Part shown: piece by piece, positions 1-8,697 of the stretch
How positions within the stretch are numbered: position 1 is the stretch's first letter
Layout of the letters: the number at the start of each line of letters is the position of its first letter
Source: Paenibacillus arenilitoris
GTDB lineage: Bacteria > Bacillota > Bacilli > Paenibacillales > Paenibacillaceae
Assembly: GCF_014705655.1 (NCBI RefSeq)
Contig: NZ_JACXIY010000029.1
Span: 49,465 to 113,464 of the forward strand
Length of the DNA: 64,000 nt
Direction of reading: 5' to 3'
Position numbers and translations under genes: made by a program
The notes under the pieces: generated by a model
The model's input: only the letters and a program-made list of their open reading frames with translations
What the model was told of the DNA's origin: nothing
Database searches by the model: none

Positions 1-681
1 CATGAGCTCAAAACGCCGCTCAGCCTGATCGGAGGTTATGCGGAGGGCTTGCAGGATAATATCGGGGACGGCGCCAAACGGGCGAGGTACGCGGAGGTCA
101 TTCTGGACGAGACGCGCAACATGTCCGCGATCGTCGCCGACATGCTGGATTTGTCCCAGCTCGAATCCGGCCAGTACCGGCTGGTCCGGGAGCCGTTCGA
201 TGCGGCGGAGCTGATCCGGGAATCGGCCGAACGCGCGGAGACGCTCGGGGCGGCGGGCGGCGTCCGGGTATTGACGGTGCTGCCCGCGGAAGCGGATGGC
301 AAGGTCGAGGTGGACGCGGACCGGTTCCGGATCGGCCAGGTGCTGACCAATCTGGTCACGAACGCGGTGCGGCATGCGCCGCCCGGTGGAAAGGTGACGG
401 TAGCGGCCGTACGGGACGGCGGGGAATGGCGGATTGCCGTCCATAACGAGGGGGATCCGATTCCGGAGAAGGAGCTCCCGCGGATCTGGAGCCAGTTCTA
501 CCGCGTCGACAAATCGCGCGCCCGCGAGAGCGGCGGCACCGGCATCGGGCTTGCGATCGTGAAGCAAATCCTCGAGCTGCACGGCAGCCGGTACGATGCC
601 CGCAACGAACGGGGAGGCGTGACGTTCGCCTTCACGCTTCCCGCGAAAGCGCCGCGGCGGCTGCCGCAAGCGAAACCTTGA
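1..681 (+). CDS. sensor histidine kinase, C-terminal part (cut by window edge)
   Basis: The reading frame is open from base 1 and enters inside the HisKA domain: the first codons read HELKTPLSLIGGY, the H-box with its phospho-accepting His. A HATPase_c domain follows, with the N-box region at LTNLVTNAVRHAP and a G-box at GGTGIGLAIVKQI. It is therefore a membrane or cytosolic two-component kinase whose sensor part lies outside the window. The stop is at 679-681 and overlaps the tail of the convergent small gene at 632-895 by about 50 bases. No partner regulator is visible, so it would lie to the left. Confidence 0.93.
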   Translation, partial: HELKTPLSLIGGYAEGLQDNIGDGAKRARYAEVILDETRNMSAIVADMLDLSQLESGQYRLVREPFDAAELIRESAERAETLGAAGGVRVLTVLPAEADGKVEVDADRFRIGQVLTNLVTNAVRHAPPGGKVTVAAVRDGGEWRIAVHNEGDPIPEKELPRIWSQFYRVDKSRARESGGTGIGLAIVKQILELHGSRYDARNERGGVTFAFTLPAKAPRRLPQAKP

Positions 682-895
682 TCGCGGCTTTCTTCGTCCG
701 GCCGCGCAGCGCTTCCGCCGGCTCGTCCGCGAGCCCGCCTAAGCTGCCGATCTCGAGCAGCGCCGCCTTGGCCGCCTCCTCCGCGAGCCGGCCGTCTTGC
801 AGCATGAAGTAGGCAACTTGATAGGCGTACGGCTCCAGCCGTCTCAGCATTTCAACCTTCTCGGGGCTAACGGCGGTTATCGTCGTATCGCGCAT
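632..895 (-). CDS. hypothetical 87-residue protein
   Basis: A short acidic helical protein, with the centre around EPYAYQVAYFMLQDG and Ala-rich flanks. It starts five bases after the stop of the 898-2145 gene, so it looks like the last gene of the GntR/ABC operon. I see no membrane segment and do not recognise a family. The central segment loosely resembles a sigma-factor region 2 helix pair, but that is not enough for a call. Its 3' end overlaps the convergent kinase gene. The tight coupling to the gene before it is the best support that it is real. Confidence 0.5.
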   Translation of the reverse strand: MRDTTITAVSPEKVEMLRRLEPYAYQVAYFMLQDGRLAEEAAKAALLEIGSLGGLADEPAEALRGRTKKAAIKVSLAAAAAALSREA

Positions 896-897
896 GA

Positions 898-2145
898 TCA
901 GCCCTCGGACCGAGCGGCAATCGATAAATTGAGCAGATGGAGATTTTCGATCATCTCCTGTTCCGTCTGCTTGCGCTCCCCGGTCTCGACGATCCTGCCC
1001 TTGTACAGCAGCTCGCCGGTCGCCAGATCCAGGACGGCCGCTCCCGGAATGCCAATCGGATCGACGGTCGTCAAGTAAACGCGGCCGCCGTGAATTTGGA
1101 CGATATTGATATCCGCGCCCAGCTGTCCGGCGGTTACCGTCGCATAAGCGTTCTCCCGCTCCTTCGTCTGCAGGTCGACTCTCGACAATACGACGCGCTG
1201 CGGGCCATATTCCGCGTCGTACAAATACTCCTGCTGCACGCTATGCGCTCTTTGGGCTTCGCCGGCCGTCTGCCAGAGCGGCTCCGGCAACTCGGCGTAT
1301 TCGCCTGTGCGATACGAGTAGGCATAATGCTTCTCGCTAAGCTTATCGCCCACTACCCCGGCGTTCTCGCCCGTTCGATCGATTCGATATTCTTTCGCGA
1401 CGATGAACACCGTATCGTTCGGCGCGGCAACGCGATCGGAAGCGACGAGCTCGAGATGAACATCCTTGTTCTCCTCGTTCATGGGCCAGCCTCCCAATAT
1501 CGACTCCCGCAGCATCTCTCCCGTATGGATGTCAAATATGCAGACCACATATTCCATCGAGACGCCCATGCCCTTATAATTCGAGAACAGGACATGCACC
1601 TCGTCTCCTACGCGCTGCACGTCATGCACGGACAGCTGACTGTCGTCGGGCGGTTCCTTAACCGTCCGCTCGAATTTCGTCGCCTTGCCCGTATTTTCGC
1701 GAAGAATCGATAGCCTGACGACGGACGATTGGTCGCTTTCTCCCAAATTTTTCGTATCCGATTCGGCGTAAATGACCAGCTCGTCATCGCGGTAGAAGCC
1801 GCGCTCGTTCCCTTTGCCGCGCATGAACGATTTGTGATCGTCGATCAGCTGCCGCATATCCGGATCGTGATAGAACCATGACCCCAATCCCAGCATCTCG
1901 CTGCGGTAGGTTCTATTCTTTTGTCCTCCGTATTCGCTCCCGCTGCTGGTCACGCTCAAGGGTTGCGAGCGCATATCGCCGTATTGAGAGCCCATGAGAC
2001 GAATGACTTCGCCTTCCGCGGGATCCCCTTGCACCGTTTCAAGCCTATATTCGGGCAGATGATTGCGGCTGCCGAACGCATAATAACCGCCGATCCCGCT
2101 TATCGCGAGCACGGCTATAAGAATGGATATCCCGTAACGCCTCAT
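898..2145 (-). CDS. membrane-anchored hypothetical protein of the ABC operon
   Basis: About 415 residues. I chose the ATG at 2145 because GGAGGG stands eight bases before it; an upstream start in the same frame overlaps that site. The N-terminus has one hydrophobic segment (ISILIAVLAISGIGGYYAF), and the rest is a soluble, probably extracytoplasmic domain rich in beta-type segments (KVEVDA-like repeats are absent; it reads as a single beta-propeller-like fold). It follows the permease gene by about 50 bases. Proteins of this type are often encoded with ABC-2 transporters of the YtrA-regulated class, but I cannot name the function. Confidence 0.75.
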   Translation of the reverse strand: MRRYGISILIAVLAISGIGGYYAFGSRNHLPEYRLETVQGDPAEGEVIRLMGSQYGDMRSQPLSVTSSGSEYGGQKNRTYRSEMLGLGSWFYHDPDMRQLIDDHKSFMRGKGNERGFYRDDELVIYAESDTKNLGESDQSSVVRLSILRENTGKATKFERTVKEPPDDSQLSVHDVQRVGDEVHVLFSNYKGMGVSMEYVVCIFDIHTGEMLRESILGGWPMNEENKDVHLELVASDRVAAPNDTVFIVAKEYRIDRTGENAGVVGDKLSEKHYAYSYRTGEYAELPEPLWQTAGEAQRAHSVQQEYLYDAEYGPQRVVLSRVDLQTKERENAYATVTAGQLGADINIVQIHGGRVYLTTVDPIGIPGAAVLDLATGELLYKGRIVETGERKQTEQEMIENLHLLNLSIAARSEG

Positions 2146-2196
2146 AACCTTTCCCTCCAAATCGTTATAACCCTGCGCCCGCTCGGCGGCATTGGC

Positions 2197-3036
2197 CTAC
2201 ACCGTAATCTTCCTGGCCAGGAGCCTCGTTCCAAGCCATACCGACACCCCGCCGACAAGCGCGCACATGGCGAGCTCGATCGCATACACCTCTGCCGGGT
2301 AGAAATAGGTGTACGGCACTTCCACGCCAAGAAAAATAATCGGGAACGCGACCGCGAGCGCGCATGCGCCCAGGTACAGCAAGCCGTACAAGATCCCGAT
2401 GCCGCGGTAGCTCCGCTCCAGCAGTATCGCGGTGAAGATCGCCAGCACCACGATCGTTCCGAGTCCGTAGCTGTACAGGAACTGCTCGAACTTCCGCGGA
2501 ATCAGCTCCGCCAGCGCCTGATTGATGCCGATGACGTCCACGATATGGGAATCCGCCCTCAGATCCGCGGGAACGACGAGCTTGAAGACGAGATGCTCGA
2601 TCGGCAGCAGCGCCAGCTGGAACGAGACCATCCCGAAGACGAACAGAAGAAACGCGGTTAACTTGGCAAAATAAAGATTGCGCCGCGCCGACGGCAGCAT
2701 GAGCAGCCGGTAGATGAACGTGCTGCGCCCGATCCAGTCGCGGTACCAAATGATAAATACATACAACCCGAGCACCGCCATGCTGAGCAGCATCGGCAAA
2801 ATGAACCAGAGCTGCGTATTGAACATCGCCCACTCGAACGTCAGCAGATCCGGCGCGGGGGCCGGGATGGAGCTGTTCCCTATATCTTGCGGCAGCCGAT
2901 ATTCCCGTCTGGACAGCTCAGACGCGAGCGTCGCGATTAACCCCCCGAATTGGAAAATCGCCGTAATGCCCATCAGCGCGGCAATTACCCAGCGGAAACG
3001 GTGCACCTCCATGTGCACCAGCTTCAAATAACTCAT
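2197..3036 (-). CDS. ABC-2 type transporter permease
   Basis: 279 residues with about six hydrophobic segments (for example WVIAALMGITAIFQFGGLIA near the start and IVVLAIFTAILLE in the middle), typical of an ABC-2 membrane subunit. Its ATG overlaps the stop of the ATPase gene (ATGA overlap at 3033-3036), so translation is coupled. With the ATPase it should form an exporter or membrane-stress transporter like the YtrB/YtrC group. The substrate is unknown. Confidence 0.85.
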   Translation of the reverse strand: MSYLKLVHMEVHRFRWVIAALMGITAIFQFGGLIATLASELSRREYRLPQDIGNSSIPAPAPDLLTFEWAMFNTQLWFILPMLLSMAVLGLYVFIIWYRDWIGRSTFIYRLLMLPSARRNLYFAKLTAFLLFVFGMVSFQLALLPIEHLVFKLVVPADLRADSHIVDVIGINQALAELIPRKFEQFLYSYGLGTIVVLAIFTAILLERSYRGIGILYGLLYLGACALAVAFPIIFLGVEVPYTYFYPAEVYAIELAMCALVGGVSVWLGTRLLARKITV

Positions 3037-3722
3037 GCCCGGTACACCTCCCTCATAACGTCGATGACCGACTTGCCTTCGGCGCCGCGCATCTCGTCGC
3101 AGTCGAACGCCCGCTCGACCTTCCCGCCTTGCAGCAGCACGGCCCGATCGATCAGATGCTCCATTTCCCCGATCTCATGCGTCGTGAACAGCACGCCCCG
3201 CCCTTCGATCAGCTCGCTCGTGAACACTTCCGTAATCGCTTCTCGGCTGAACAGGTCGATGCCCGCGAACGGTTCGTCCATCAGAATATAATCCGAATCC
3301 TGGCTAAGGCCGAGCAGCAGATTGAACTTCGCCGCGGTTCCCTTCGACAGGCTGCCGATCCGGTCCGAATACGACAAGCCGAAGAACCGCATCAGCTCGC
3401 CCGCGCGCTCGCCGTTCCAGCCGGCGTAGAAATCCGCCATGAAGCGGTGCGCCTCGATCAGCTTCATGCCGGACGGCATCGTCAGGCGGTCGGGGACGAA
3501 GGCGACCTTCTCGTACAGCTTAGGGCCCGGCGCTTGTCCGTCAATGCGGATCGAGCCGCCCGCGATCGGCGTCAGCCCCATGATCGCCTTCAGTATCGTC
3601 GACTTGCCCGCGCCGTTTAAGCCGATGAGGCAGGTGATTTGCCCCTTATCGGCGGCGAAGGTCACGCCGCTTAGCACGTCGCGGCGGCGGTACCGCTTGC
3701 GGATGTCCGTCACCTCAATCAT
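3033..3722 (-). CDS. ABC transporter ATP-binding protein
   Basis: 229 residues. Walker A is GLNGAGKST near residues 33-41, the signature is a variant LSKGTAAKFNLLLGL near residue 124, and Walker B is DYILMDEPFAGID. The signature reads LSKG rather than LSGG, as in YtrB/YhcH-type ATPases. It is coupled to the GntR gene upstream (8-base overlap) and to the permease downstream (ATGA overlap). It supplies ATP hydrolysis for the adjacent membrane subunit. Confidence 0.95.
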   Translation of the reverse strand: MIEVTDIRKRYRRRDVLSGVTFAADKGQITCLIGLNGAGKSTILKAIMGLTPIAGGSIRIDGQAPGPKLYEKVAFVPDRLTMPSGMKLIEAHRFMADFYAGWNGERAGELMRFFGLSYSDRIGSLSKGTAAKFNLLLGLSQDSDYILMDEPFAGIDLFSREAITEVFTSELIEGRGVLFTTHEIGEMEHLIDRAVLLQGGKVERAFDCDEMRGAEGKSVIDVMREVYRA

Positions 3723-4113
3723 GCTCCGGCGCCTCCTCGTATTTCCGTTTGACCAGCTGCAGCAGCTCGTCGATCGGAACGTCGATTTTGCGCACGGACG
3801 CCACGAACGCCTGCACCGCCTCGCCGAGCAGTTCCGCCCTGATTCGGCTCAGCACCTCCGCGTCGCTCGTCACCTTGCTGGGCGAGTTTCCTTCCGTCAT
3901 AATCAACCGCTGCTCCTCCATTTCCTTATAAGCTTTCTGCACCGTGTTCGGATTGATCTTCATCAGGGCGCCCAGCTCCCTCCTCGAGGGAACGACCTGC
4001 CCCGCCGATAGACGTCCCGTCGCGATTCGCTCTTTAAAATGCCGGACCACCTGCAAATAGACCGGGTCCCGGCTATTGAACGGAACTTCCTTCCACTCGT
4101 CGCCCGTGTTCAT
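3715..4113 (-). CDS. GntR-family repressor, YtrA type
   Basis: About 132 residues. The start at 4113 has GAGAGG upstream; longer starts would run into the promoter. The winged helix is at the N-terminus (VPSRRELGALMKINPNTVQKAYKEM), followed by only a short helical dimerisation tail, which is the hallmark of the YtrA subfamily. It is the first gene of an operon with the ATPase and permease. An inverted repeat lies over its own promoter, so it probably represses itself and the transporter until a cell-envelope signal appears. Confidence 0.92.
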   Translation of the reverse strand: MNTGDEWKEVPFNSRDPVYLQVVRHFKERIATGRLSAGQVVPSRRELGALMKINPNTVQKAYKEMEEQRLIMTEGNSPSKVTSDAEVLSRIRAELLGEAVQAFVASVRKIDVPIDELLQLVKRKYEEAPEHD

Positions 4114-4142
4114 CGCGCTACCTCTCATTCGTCGCCAAGTGT

Positions 4143-4202
4143 GTGTACTATGTGGTTCATACACCATAACTGTATTATGCACACAGTACACTTTCGTGTC
4201 AA
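4143..4202 (-). promoter_or_regulatory. promoter and operator of the GntR-ABC operon
   Basis: On the minus strand the -35 is TTGACA (4202-4197), followed by 17 bases and CATAAT (4179-4174). Inverted arms GTGTACT (4143-4149) and AGTACAC (4185-4191) bracket the -10, one arm inside the -35/-10 spacer. This is the expected position for autorepression by the GntR protein. Confidence 0.75.
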
Positions 4203-4257
4203 TAGCTCCCGGAAGCGAGAACGATTGGACGCCTTCGTCGGAAAATAAATCTTTTCT

Positions 4258-4304
4258 AGTTTGTGATTTTAATCACAAACTTCGGAGGCAGCCGGTTGTA
4301 TACT
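4258..4304 (+). promoter_or_regulatory. Crp/Fnr-type box and promoter of the DoxX gene
   Basis: A perfect palindrome with 11-base arms spans 4258-4281. Its core, TGTGATTTTAATCACA, fits the TGTGA-N6-TCACA pattern of Fnr/Crp sites. A -10 element TATACT stands at 4299-4304. If transcription starts near 4311, the palindrome centre is at about -41.5, the class II activator position. No consensus -35 is present, as expected for an activator-dependent promoter. A Rex-type site is the main alternative. Confidence 0.65.
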
Positions 4305-4337
4305 TAAGCCATCAAGAAAACAAAGAAGGTGAATCCG

Positions 4338-4433
4338 ATGGAACGGAAATCCTCCCCATCCCGCCAATCGGCGGAGCGCTTATCTTCCCTTAGCCGGTCA
4401 ACGAAACTGGATCGAAATCGAAACGAAGCTTAA
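4338..4433 (+). CDS. possible 31-residue peptide upstream of DoxX
   Basis: ATG with AAGAAGG seven to eight bases upstream and a basic, Ser-rich product (begins MERKSSPSRQSAERLSS), ending 24 bases before the DoxX start. It lies just downstream of the predicted transcription start, so it could be a leader or a chance frame. There is nothing to identify a function. Confidence 0.25.
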   Translation: MERKSSPSRQSAERLSSLSRSTKLDRNRNEA

Positions 4434-4457
4434 ACCATCATACGGGAGTGAACGATC

Positions 4458-4997
4458 ATGATGAAATTTTGGAGAGAAAATGGATGGGCCGCCGGCTTGC
4501 TGACACTGCTCCGCTTCTTCCTCGGCTGCCAATGGCTGACTGCGGGATGGCACAAGCTGACGGGCGACGCGCCGTTCGACGCGACGGGCTTTCTTAAGGG
4601 GGCGCTCGCGAATCCGGTCCTCGACAAAGCGACCGGGGAAGCCGTTTACCCGACGTTCAATGCGTTCCTCGAAGCGTTCGCGCTGCCGAACGTGAAGCTG
4701 ATTAACCTGCTTATCCCTTGGGGCGAATTTCTGGTCGGGCTCGGCCTCATCCTCGGCACCTTGACGGTAACCGCCGCGTTCTTCGGCCTGCTGATGAACT
4801 TTATGTTCATGTTCGCCGGCACCGTAAGCACGAACCCTGGGCTGACGCTGCTCGGCTTCCTGATCGTCGTGGCGGGAGCCAATGCCGGCCGCTTCGGGGT
4901 TGACCGGTACGCGCTGCCCCTGCTGCATAGATGGCTCGATCGCCTCTTCCGCCGCAAGCCGAAGCTGCCCGCGGACGGCGCGGGGCTGCAGCATTGA
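4458..4997 (+). CDS. DoxX-family membrane protein
   Basis: 179 residues with four hydrophobic segments. The N-terminal part reads LRFFLGCQWLTAGWHKL, the DoxX signature, and there is an insert before the second helix. GGGAG lies seven bases before the ATG at 4458. DoxX proteins are quinone-linked membrane subunits or redox-homeostasis proteins; the exact reaction here is not determined. The upstream Crp/Fnr-like box suggests control by oxygen or by redox state. A strong terminator follows. Confidence 0.9.
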   Translation: MMKFWRENGWAAGLLTLLRFFLGCQWLTAGWHKLTGDAPFDATGFLKGALANPVLDKATGEAVYPTFNAFLEAFALPNVKLINLLIPWGEFLVGLGLILGTLTVTAAFFGLLMNFMFMFAGTVSTNPGLTLLGFLIVVAGANAGRFGVDRYALPLLHRWLDRLFRRKPKLPADGAGLQH

Positions 4998-5002
4998 CAG
5001 TG

Positions 5003-5034
5003 TTATCCACAAACTTGTGCACAATCTATCCACA
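5003..5034. other. cluster of DnaA-box-like sequences
   Basis: TTATCCACA at 5003-5011 matches the DnaA-box consensus exactly. CTATCCACA at 5026-5034 differs by one base, and the palindrome TTGTGCACAA lies between them at 5015-5024. They sit between the DoxX stop and its terminator. Three in 32 bases is more than expected by chance, but no replication gene is nearby. Confidence 0.35.
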
Positions 5035-5037
5035 AAA

Positions 5038-5088
5038 TAAAGGAGCCATCTCAAAGGTCAGACTGTGACCTGAGAGATGGCTCCTTTA
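5038..5088. terminator. bidirectional terminator between DoxX and the 5123 gene
   Basis: Perfect 15-base arms (5038-5052 and 5074-5088, TAAAGGAGCCATCTC and its complement) enclose an inner AGGTCA/TGACCT stem. A-rich and T-rich ends on both strands suit termination of both convergent genes. Confidence 0.85.
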
Positions 5089-5122
5089 GCAACTTTCCTT
5101 CGGAGTCCCTGTCGCGCTTCCT

Positions 5123-5428
5123 TTATGTCCGCTCAGCCCCGCGTCCAATTCCCGCAGCCGCTCTAGCCAGCCCGTACACCATCAAGTACCCGGTGCTGAT
5201 GATAAAAGTCGGCGACTCCAGCACGGAGTGGATCTCCGTCATATACACAGTGTTGTCTATCATGGTCCGTACGGCGGACGCGGAGATGACGGTTGAGGCT
5301 AGGAAAATCGCGATTGCGGCGAGGCTGCCGAACAGCTTCCTTCCCGTATTGCTCCGGTAGCTGATCCATCCGACAATCGCGGCTGCAATCGCAAGCCCGG
5401 CGCCGATAAGGATGATGAGCGCATTCAT
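5123..5428 (-). CDS. small integral membrane protein
   Basis: 101 residues with three hydrophobic helices (ALIILIGAGLAIAAAIVGW, then SLAAIAIFLASTVISA, then a C-terminal segment around TGYLMVYGLARAAAGIG). AGAGGTGA lies upstream of the ATG, so translation is plausible. It is a single gene convergent with DoxX. No family recognised. Confidence 0.6.
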   Translation of the reverse strand: MNALIILIGAGLAIAAAIVGWISYRSNTGRKLFGSLAAIAIFLASTVISASAVRTMIDNTVYMTEIHSVLESPTFIISTGYLMVYGLARAAAGIGRGAERT

Positions 5429-5568
5429 ATTTCATTCACCTCTTTTACAGCTTGAGGCAAATGACCTAATCTTATACGGCAATAATTGACATACGAGCAT
5501 GATCATTATCATTGACGGCCAACCGACTAAAGAATCGGAGCAGCACATGAATAAATGAACTTCATCAT

Positions 5569-6816
5569 CTAGCAGTAGTATATCTCGGGCGACAATAGCT
5601 CGATTGGTCCAGAAGATTTTGTGACGCGGATAATAACTTGAACAGCTTCAATGGGAGGAACCGGTATAATTCTCTTGTGTCCAATCGTTCTGCCGATATG
5701 TACGACAGCGCTTTGATGTAGAACCGGCGCTTTAACCGCAATCTCGAATTCCTCGACATGCTCGCCCAATGTCAGGTCCTCTCTGAGAATGACATGGTTA
5801 ATCAGCCTTCCCTTGTCCAGCTTGATGCTGAATCCGTTCTCCGTTTTCTCAACGGTACTGTCAATGGGATTTGCGAATTTTCTTCTTACCTCGTTACCGA
5901 ATTCGATCAACCTTGACGCATCCACCTCCGGAAGCAGGCCTCTCCTGTCCGGACCGATATTGATCAGGAAATTGGCGCCTCTGCCGACGGAGTAATAATA
6001 AATACCCATCAGTTCCTCGACGCTTTTCACATGGTCGGTGTCATATTCACTGTAAAACCATTGATCGCGCATCATAAAGTCGCATTCGGCCGGCAGAAAT
6101 TTTTGTTCGGAAAGACTGCTCGCCTCATCCGTCATCACGGAGAAGTCCAGTTCGGATACCAGGTTCGAATTGTTGAAGTGCGCGATGCCTCCCTCGTTGC
6201 CTACCCAGCGTACATCCGGATCCCACATGTTGAAGATAAGAATTTCCGGCTGCATCATACGGATCGCCTGAATAATTCTCGGTTCATCATAGTCATGCCC
6301 TTCCGAACCGCAGCCGTCGAACCAGAGATAATCGATTTTGCCGTAACCGGTCAGCAACTCGCCGATCTGGTTAATAAAATAGTCGTCATGCTCTTTCGGT
6401 GAACGTTCCGTATAACCCATTTCGGCAGGCGAGTAATAGAGACCGACTTTGATATCATGTTTGCGGCAGGCCTCGACGAATTCCTGTACAACGTCTCCCT
6501 TGCCGCCCTTCCAAGGGGTATTGTGGACGCCGTACTCCGTATATTTCGACGGCCAGTTCGCAAATCCGTCATGATGCTTGCAAACCAAAATCGCATATTT
6601 CCCGCCGGCAGCCTTTACGGTTCGAATCCAGCTTTCACAGTCCAGCTGTACCGGATTAAAGCCCTCAAGGGGCATGGGCTTGCCGTCCCAGTCCCGGTGC
6701 CCTTCATAGAATGTACGGATGCCAAAGTGGAAAAAGACTCCGATTTCCCAGCTCAAAAACTCCAGTTGTTGTCTGGTTGGCAAAAGTTGTTCTTTCGTCG
6801 GCAAAGTGTTGCTCAT
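5569..6816 (-). CDS. alpha-L-fucosidase, GH29
   Basis: 415 residues with no signal peptide, so it probably acts in the cytoplasm on imported oligosaccharides. The N-terminal (beta/alpha)8 barrel shows the GH29 motifs FHFGIRTF, KHHDGFANWP (His81-His82) and DYLWFDGCG, where Asp167 is the expected nucleophile. A short C-terminal beta-domain completes it. It is the last gene of locus A, about 34 bases after the LplC-type permease, which links the transported substrate to fucosylated glycans. Activity on other deoxy- or galacto-configured glycosides is possible. Confidence 0.93.
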   Translation of the reverse strand: MSNTLPTKEQLLPTRQQLEFLSWEIGVFFHFGIRTFYEGHRDWDGKPMPLEGFNPVQLDCESWIRTVKAAGGKYAILVCKHHDGFANWPSKYTEYGVHNTPWKGGKGDVVQEFVEACRKHDIKVGLYYSPAEMGYTERSPKEHDDYFINQIGELLTGYGKIDYLWFDGCGSEGHDYDEPRIIQAIRMMQPEILIFNMWDPDVRWVGNEGGIAHFNNSNLVSELDFSVMTDEASSLSEQKFLPAECDFMMRDQWFYSEYDTDHVKSVEELMGIYYYSVGRGANFLINIGPDRRGLLPEVDASRLIEFGNEVRRKFANPIDSTVEKTENGFSIKLDKGRLINHVILREDLTLGEHVEEFEIAVKAPVLHQSAVVHIGRTIGHKRIIPVPPIEAVQVIIRVTKSSGPIELLSPEIYYC

Positions 6817-6850
6817 GACATCTCCTCCAATTTATAAATTTTCCGGCAAG

Positions 6851-7753
6851 CTATCCTTTAATGGCTCCTACCATGATGCCTTTGATGAAGAAACGCTGCA
6901 TATACGGGTATACCAGCAGTATCGGAATGGTCGTGATCATGGTTACCGTAATTTGCACGCCGCGCGGCGTCAGACTTTTCTCCATCGTTCTCTTATAATC
7001 CTCGATATTGCCGCTCTCCTGGAGAAGCCTCGCAAGCGTCTGTGCCTCGTTAAGGTATTCGTAAAGCGTAAGCTGCAACGTTCTCAGATTATCCGAGCTG
7101 ACGAAGATGTAATTGTCAAACCAGGAGTTCCAGTTGCCTACGGCGGAAAATACGGCGATCGTTGCGATAATCGGAAGGCACAGCGGCATGATGATTTTAG
7201 AAAATATCGTAAAATAACCCGCTCCATCGAGCATGGCCGATTCCTGAAGCGAGTCTGGCAGCGACTCGATAAAGGTTTTGATCAGAATGACATTGAAGGC
7301 TGCGATCGCGCCCGGAATGATATAAACGAAAAAATTGTTCAAAAGCCCATAATTTTTGATCACCAGGTAGTAAGGAATCAAACCGCCGCTTACATACATG
7401 GTCACCAGGAGCATACGATATAAAAATTTCCTTCCGGGCATTTCCGTTCTCGAGAACAAATAGCCAAGCAGCGCATTCAGAAATACGCTCAAAGCCGTAC
7501 CCGTTACGGTTCGCATCACGGAGATAAAGAACGCATTGTATATGCCCTCCAGCTCCATCACTTTTTTGTAGTTGAAGAGCGTGAACCCTCTCGGAAACAG
7601 CGTAATTCCTTTTGCCGCAAGCGAAGGCTCGCTTATGGAATAAACAAGCATATACCAGAACGGGTACAAGCAAAGAATAATTAGCAATGCAAAAAATGCA
7701 TAGTTGACGATATCAAACACCGTTCCGCCTAATGTACGACCGTATATTTTCAT
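6851..7753 (-). CDS. carbohydrate ABC permease, LplC type (locus A)
   Basis: About 300 residues and six membrane helices. The permease EAA loop is at DSLQESAMLDGAG. The C-terminus ends FFIKGIMVGAIKG, the usual ending of LplC/YtcP permeases. I prefer the ATG at 7753, preceded by GGGGTGTGGGGA, over the GTG at 7762, which sits too close to any ribosome site. It pairs with the permease at 7768-8667 to import sugars captured by the 8755 lipoprotein; ATP would come from a shared MsmX-type ATPase not found in the window. Confidence 0.93.
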   Translation of the reverse strand: MKIYGRTLGGTVFDIVNYAFFALLIILCLYPFWYMLVYSISEPSLAAKGITLFPRGFTLFNYKKVMELEGIYNAFFISVMRTVTGTALSVFLNALLGYLFSRTEMPGRKFLYRMLLVTMYVSGGLIPYYLVIKNYGLLNNFFVYIIPGAIAAFNVILIKTFIESLPDSLQESAMLDGAGYFTIFSKIIMPLCLPIIATIAVFSAVGNWNSWFDNYIFVSSDNLRTLQLTLYEYLNEAQTLARLLQESGNIEDYKRTMEKSLTPRGVQITVTMITTIPILLVYPYMQRFFIKGIMVGAIKG

Positions 7754-7767
7754 TCCCCACACCCCGA

Positions 7768-8667
7768 TCAGAAAATACTTGAGCCTCTGACCTTCTTGGT
7801 AATGATATTCGCAATCACAAGAAGGATGATGCTGACAACCGACTTCAGTATTCCTACCGCAACGCCATAGGAATAGTCATGGTTGCTAATGCCGAGCCGG
7901 TAGACGTATAGATCAAGCACCTCAATGTTGTCGGCGGTCAAAGCATTCTTGTAGACCAAATATTGCTCCAAGCCAACGTTCAAGAAGTTTCCGATGCCGA
8001 GAATAAGCAAAACGATATAGGTGGGCATCAGGCCCGGAAGCGTGATGTGCAGCGCCGACTTGAATCTGCCCGCACCGTCAATGACGGCCGCTTCATACAT
8101 TTCCTGATCGATTGAACTGATGCTGGCGACATAAACGATCGCGCTCCAGCCAAGCCCTTTCCAAATCCCGAGAACGGTCTGAAACCAATAGACGGCTTCG
8201 CCGTTGGTTAGAATATTGGTCGGGTTTGACACCAATCCGAGAGAAAACAATATCTGATTCAGTAAACCTTCTGTGGAAAATATCATAAACGTAAGCGAAA
8301 ACACGATAATCCAGCTTACGAAGTTAGGCAGCGTCGTTGCGGTTTGAACGAACATTTTAAACCGTTTGAACCTGATTTCGTTCATCATTATGGCAAAAAT
8401 CATCGGCAGAGGCGAGAGCGCAAGACCGATAAATGCAAAAATCAACGTGTTCTTCATGACGCGGATCATGTCCGCTTTGTCCGTGAAGATCAACTCAAAA
8501 AACTTGAAGCCTACAAACTCGTTCTCAAAAAGCGGAATGCCCGCCTTATAGTCGAAGAAAGCATAAATCCATCCGAACAATGGCATGTAGCTAAACAGAA
8601 ACACCAATGCCATCAATGGAATCGCCATATACAGCAAGCCATATCGAGCATTATTCCTGTAATTCAT
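7768..8667 (-). CDS. carbohydrate ABC permease, LplB type (locus A)
   Basis: 299 residues, six helices, EAA loop at DQEMYEAAVIDGAGRF. The early MALVFLFSYMPLFGWIYAF segment and the ending VRGSSIF are characteristic of the LplB group. It lies between the binding-protein gene, from which a hairpin separates it, and the LplC gene. It forms the transmembrane heterodimer with the LplC-type subunit. Confidence 0.93.
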   Translation of the reverse strand: MNYRNNARYGLLYMAIPLMALVFLFSYMPLFGWIYAFFDYKAGIPLFENEFVGFKFFELIFTDKADMIRVMKNTLIFAFIGLALSPLPMIFAIMMNEIRFKRFKMFVQTATTLPNFVSWIIVFSLTFMIFSTEGLLNQILFSLGLVSNPTNILTNGEAVYWFQTVLGIWKGLGWSAIVYVASISSIDQEMYEAAVIDGAGRFKSALHITLPGLMPTYIVLLILGIGNFLNVGLEQYLVYKNALTADNIEVLDLYVYRLGISNHDYSYGVAVGILKSVVSIILLVIANIITKKVRGSSIF

Positions 8668-8697
8668 AGTTCACCAGCTTTCTGTTGTAGGAACAAG

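Noticed and set aside
5478..5520. Fur-box-like TGATAATGATCAT near the 5123 gene
   Set aside because: Only the left half fits the 7-1-7 pattern, and no iron-related gene is adjacent.
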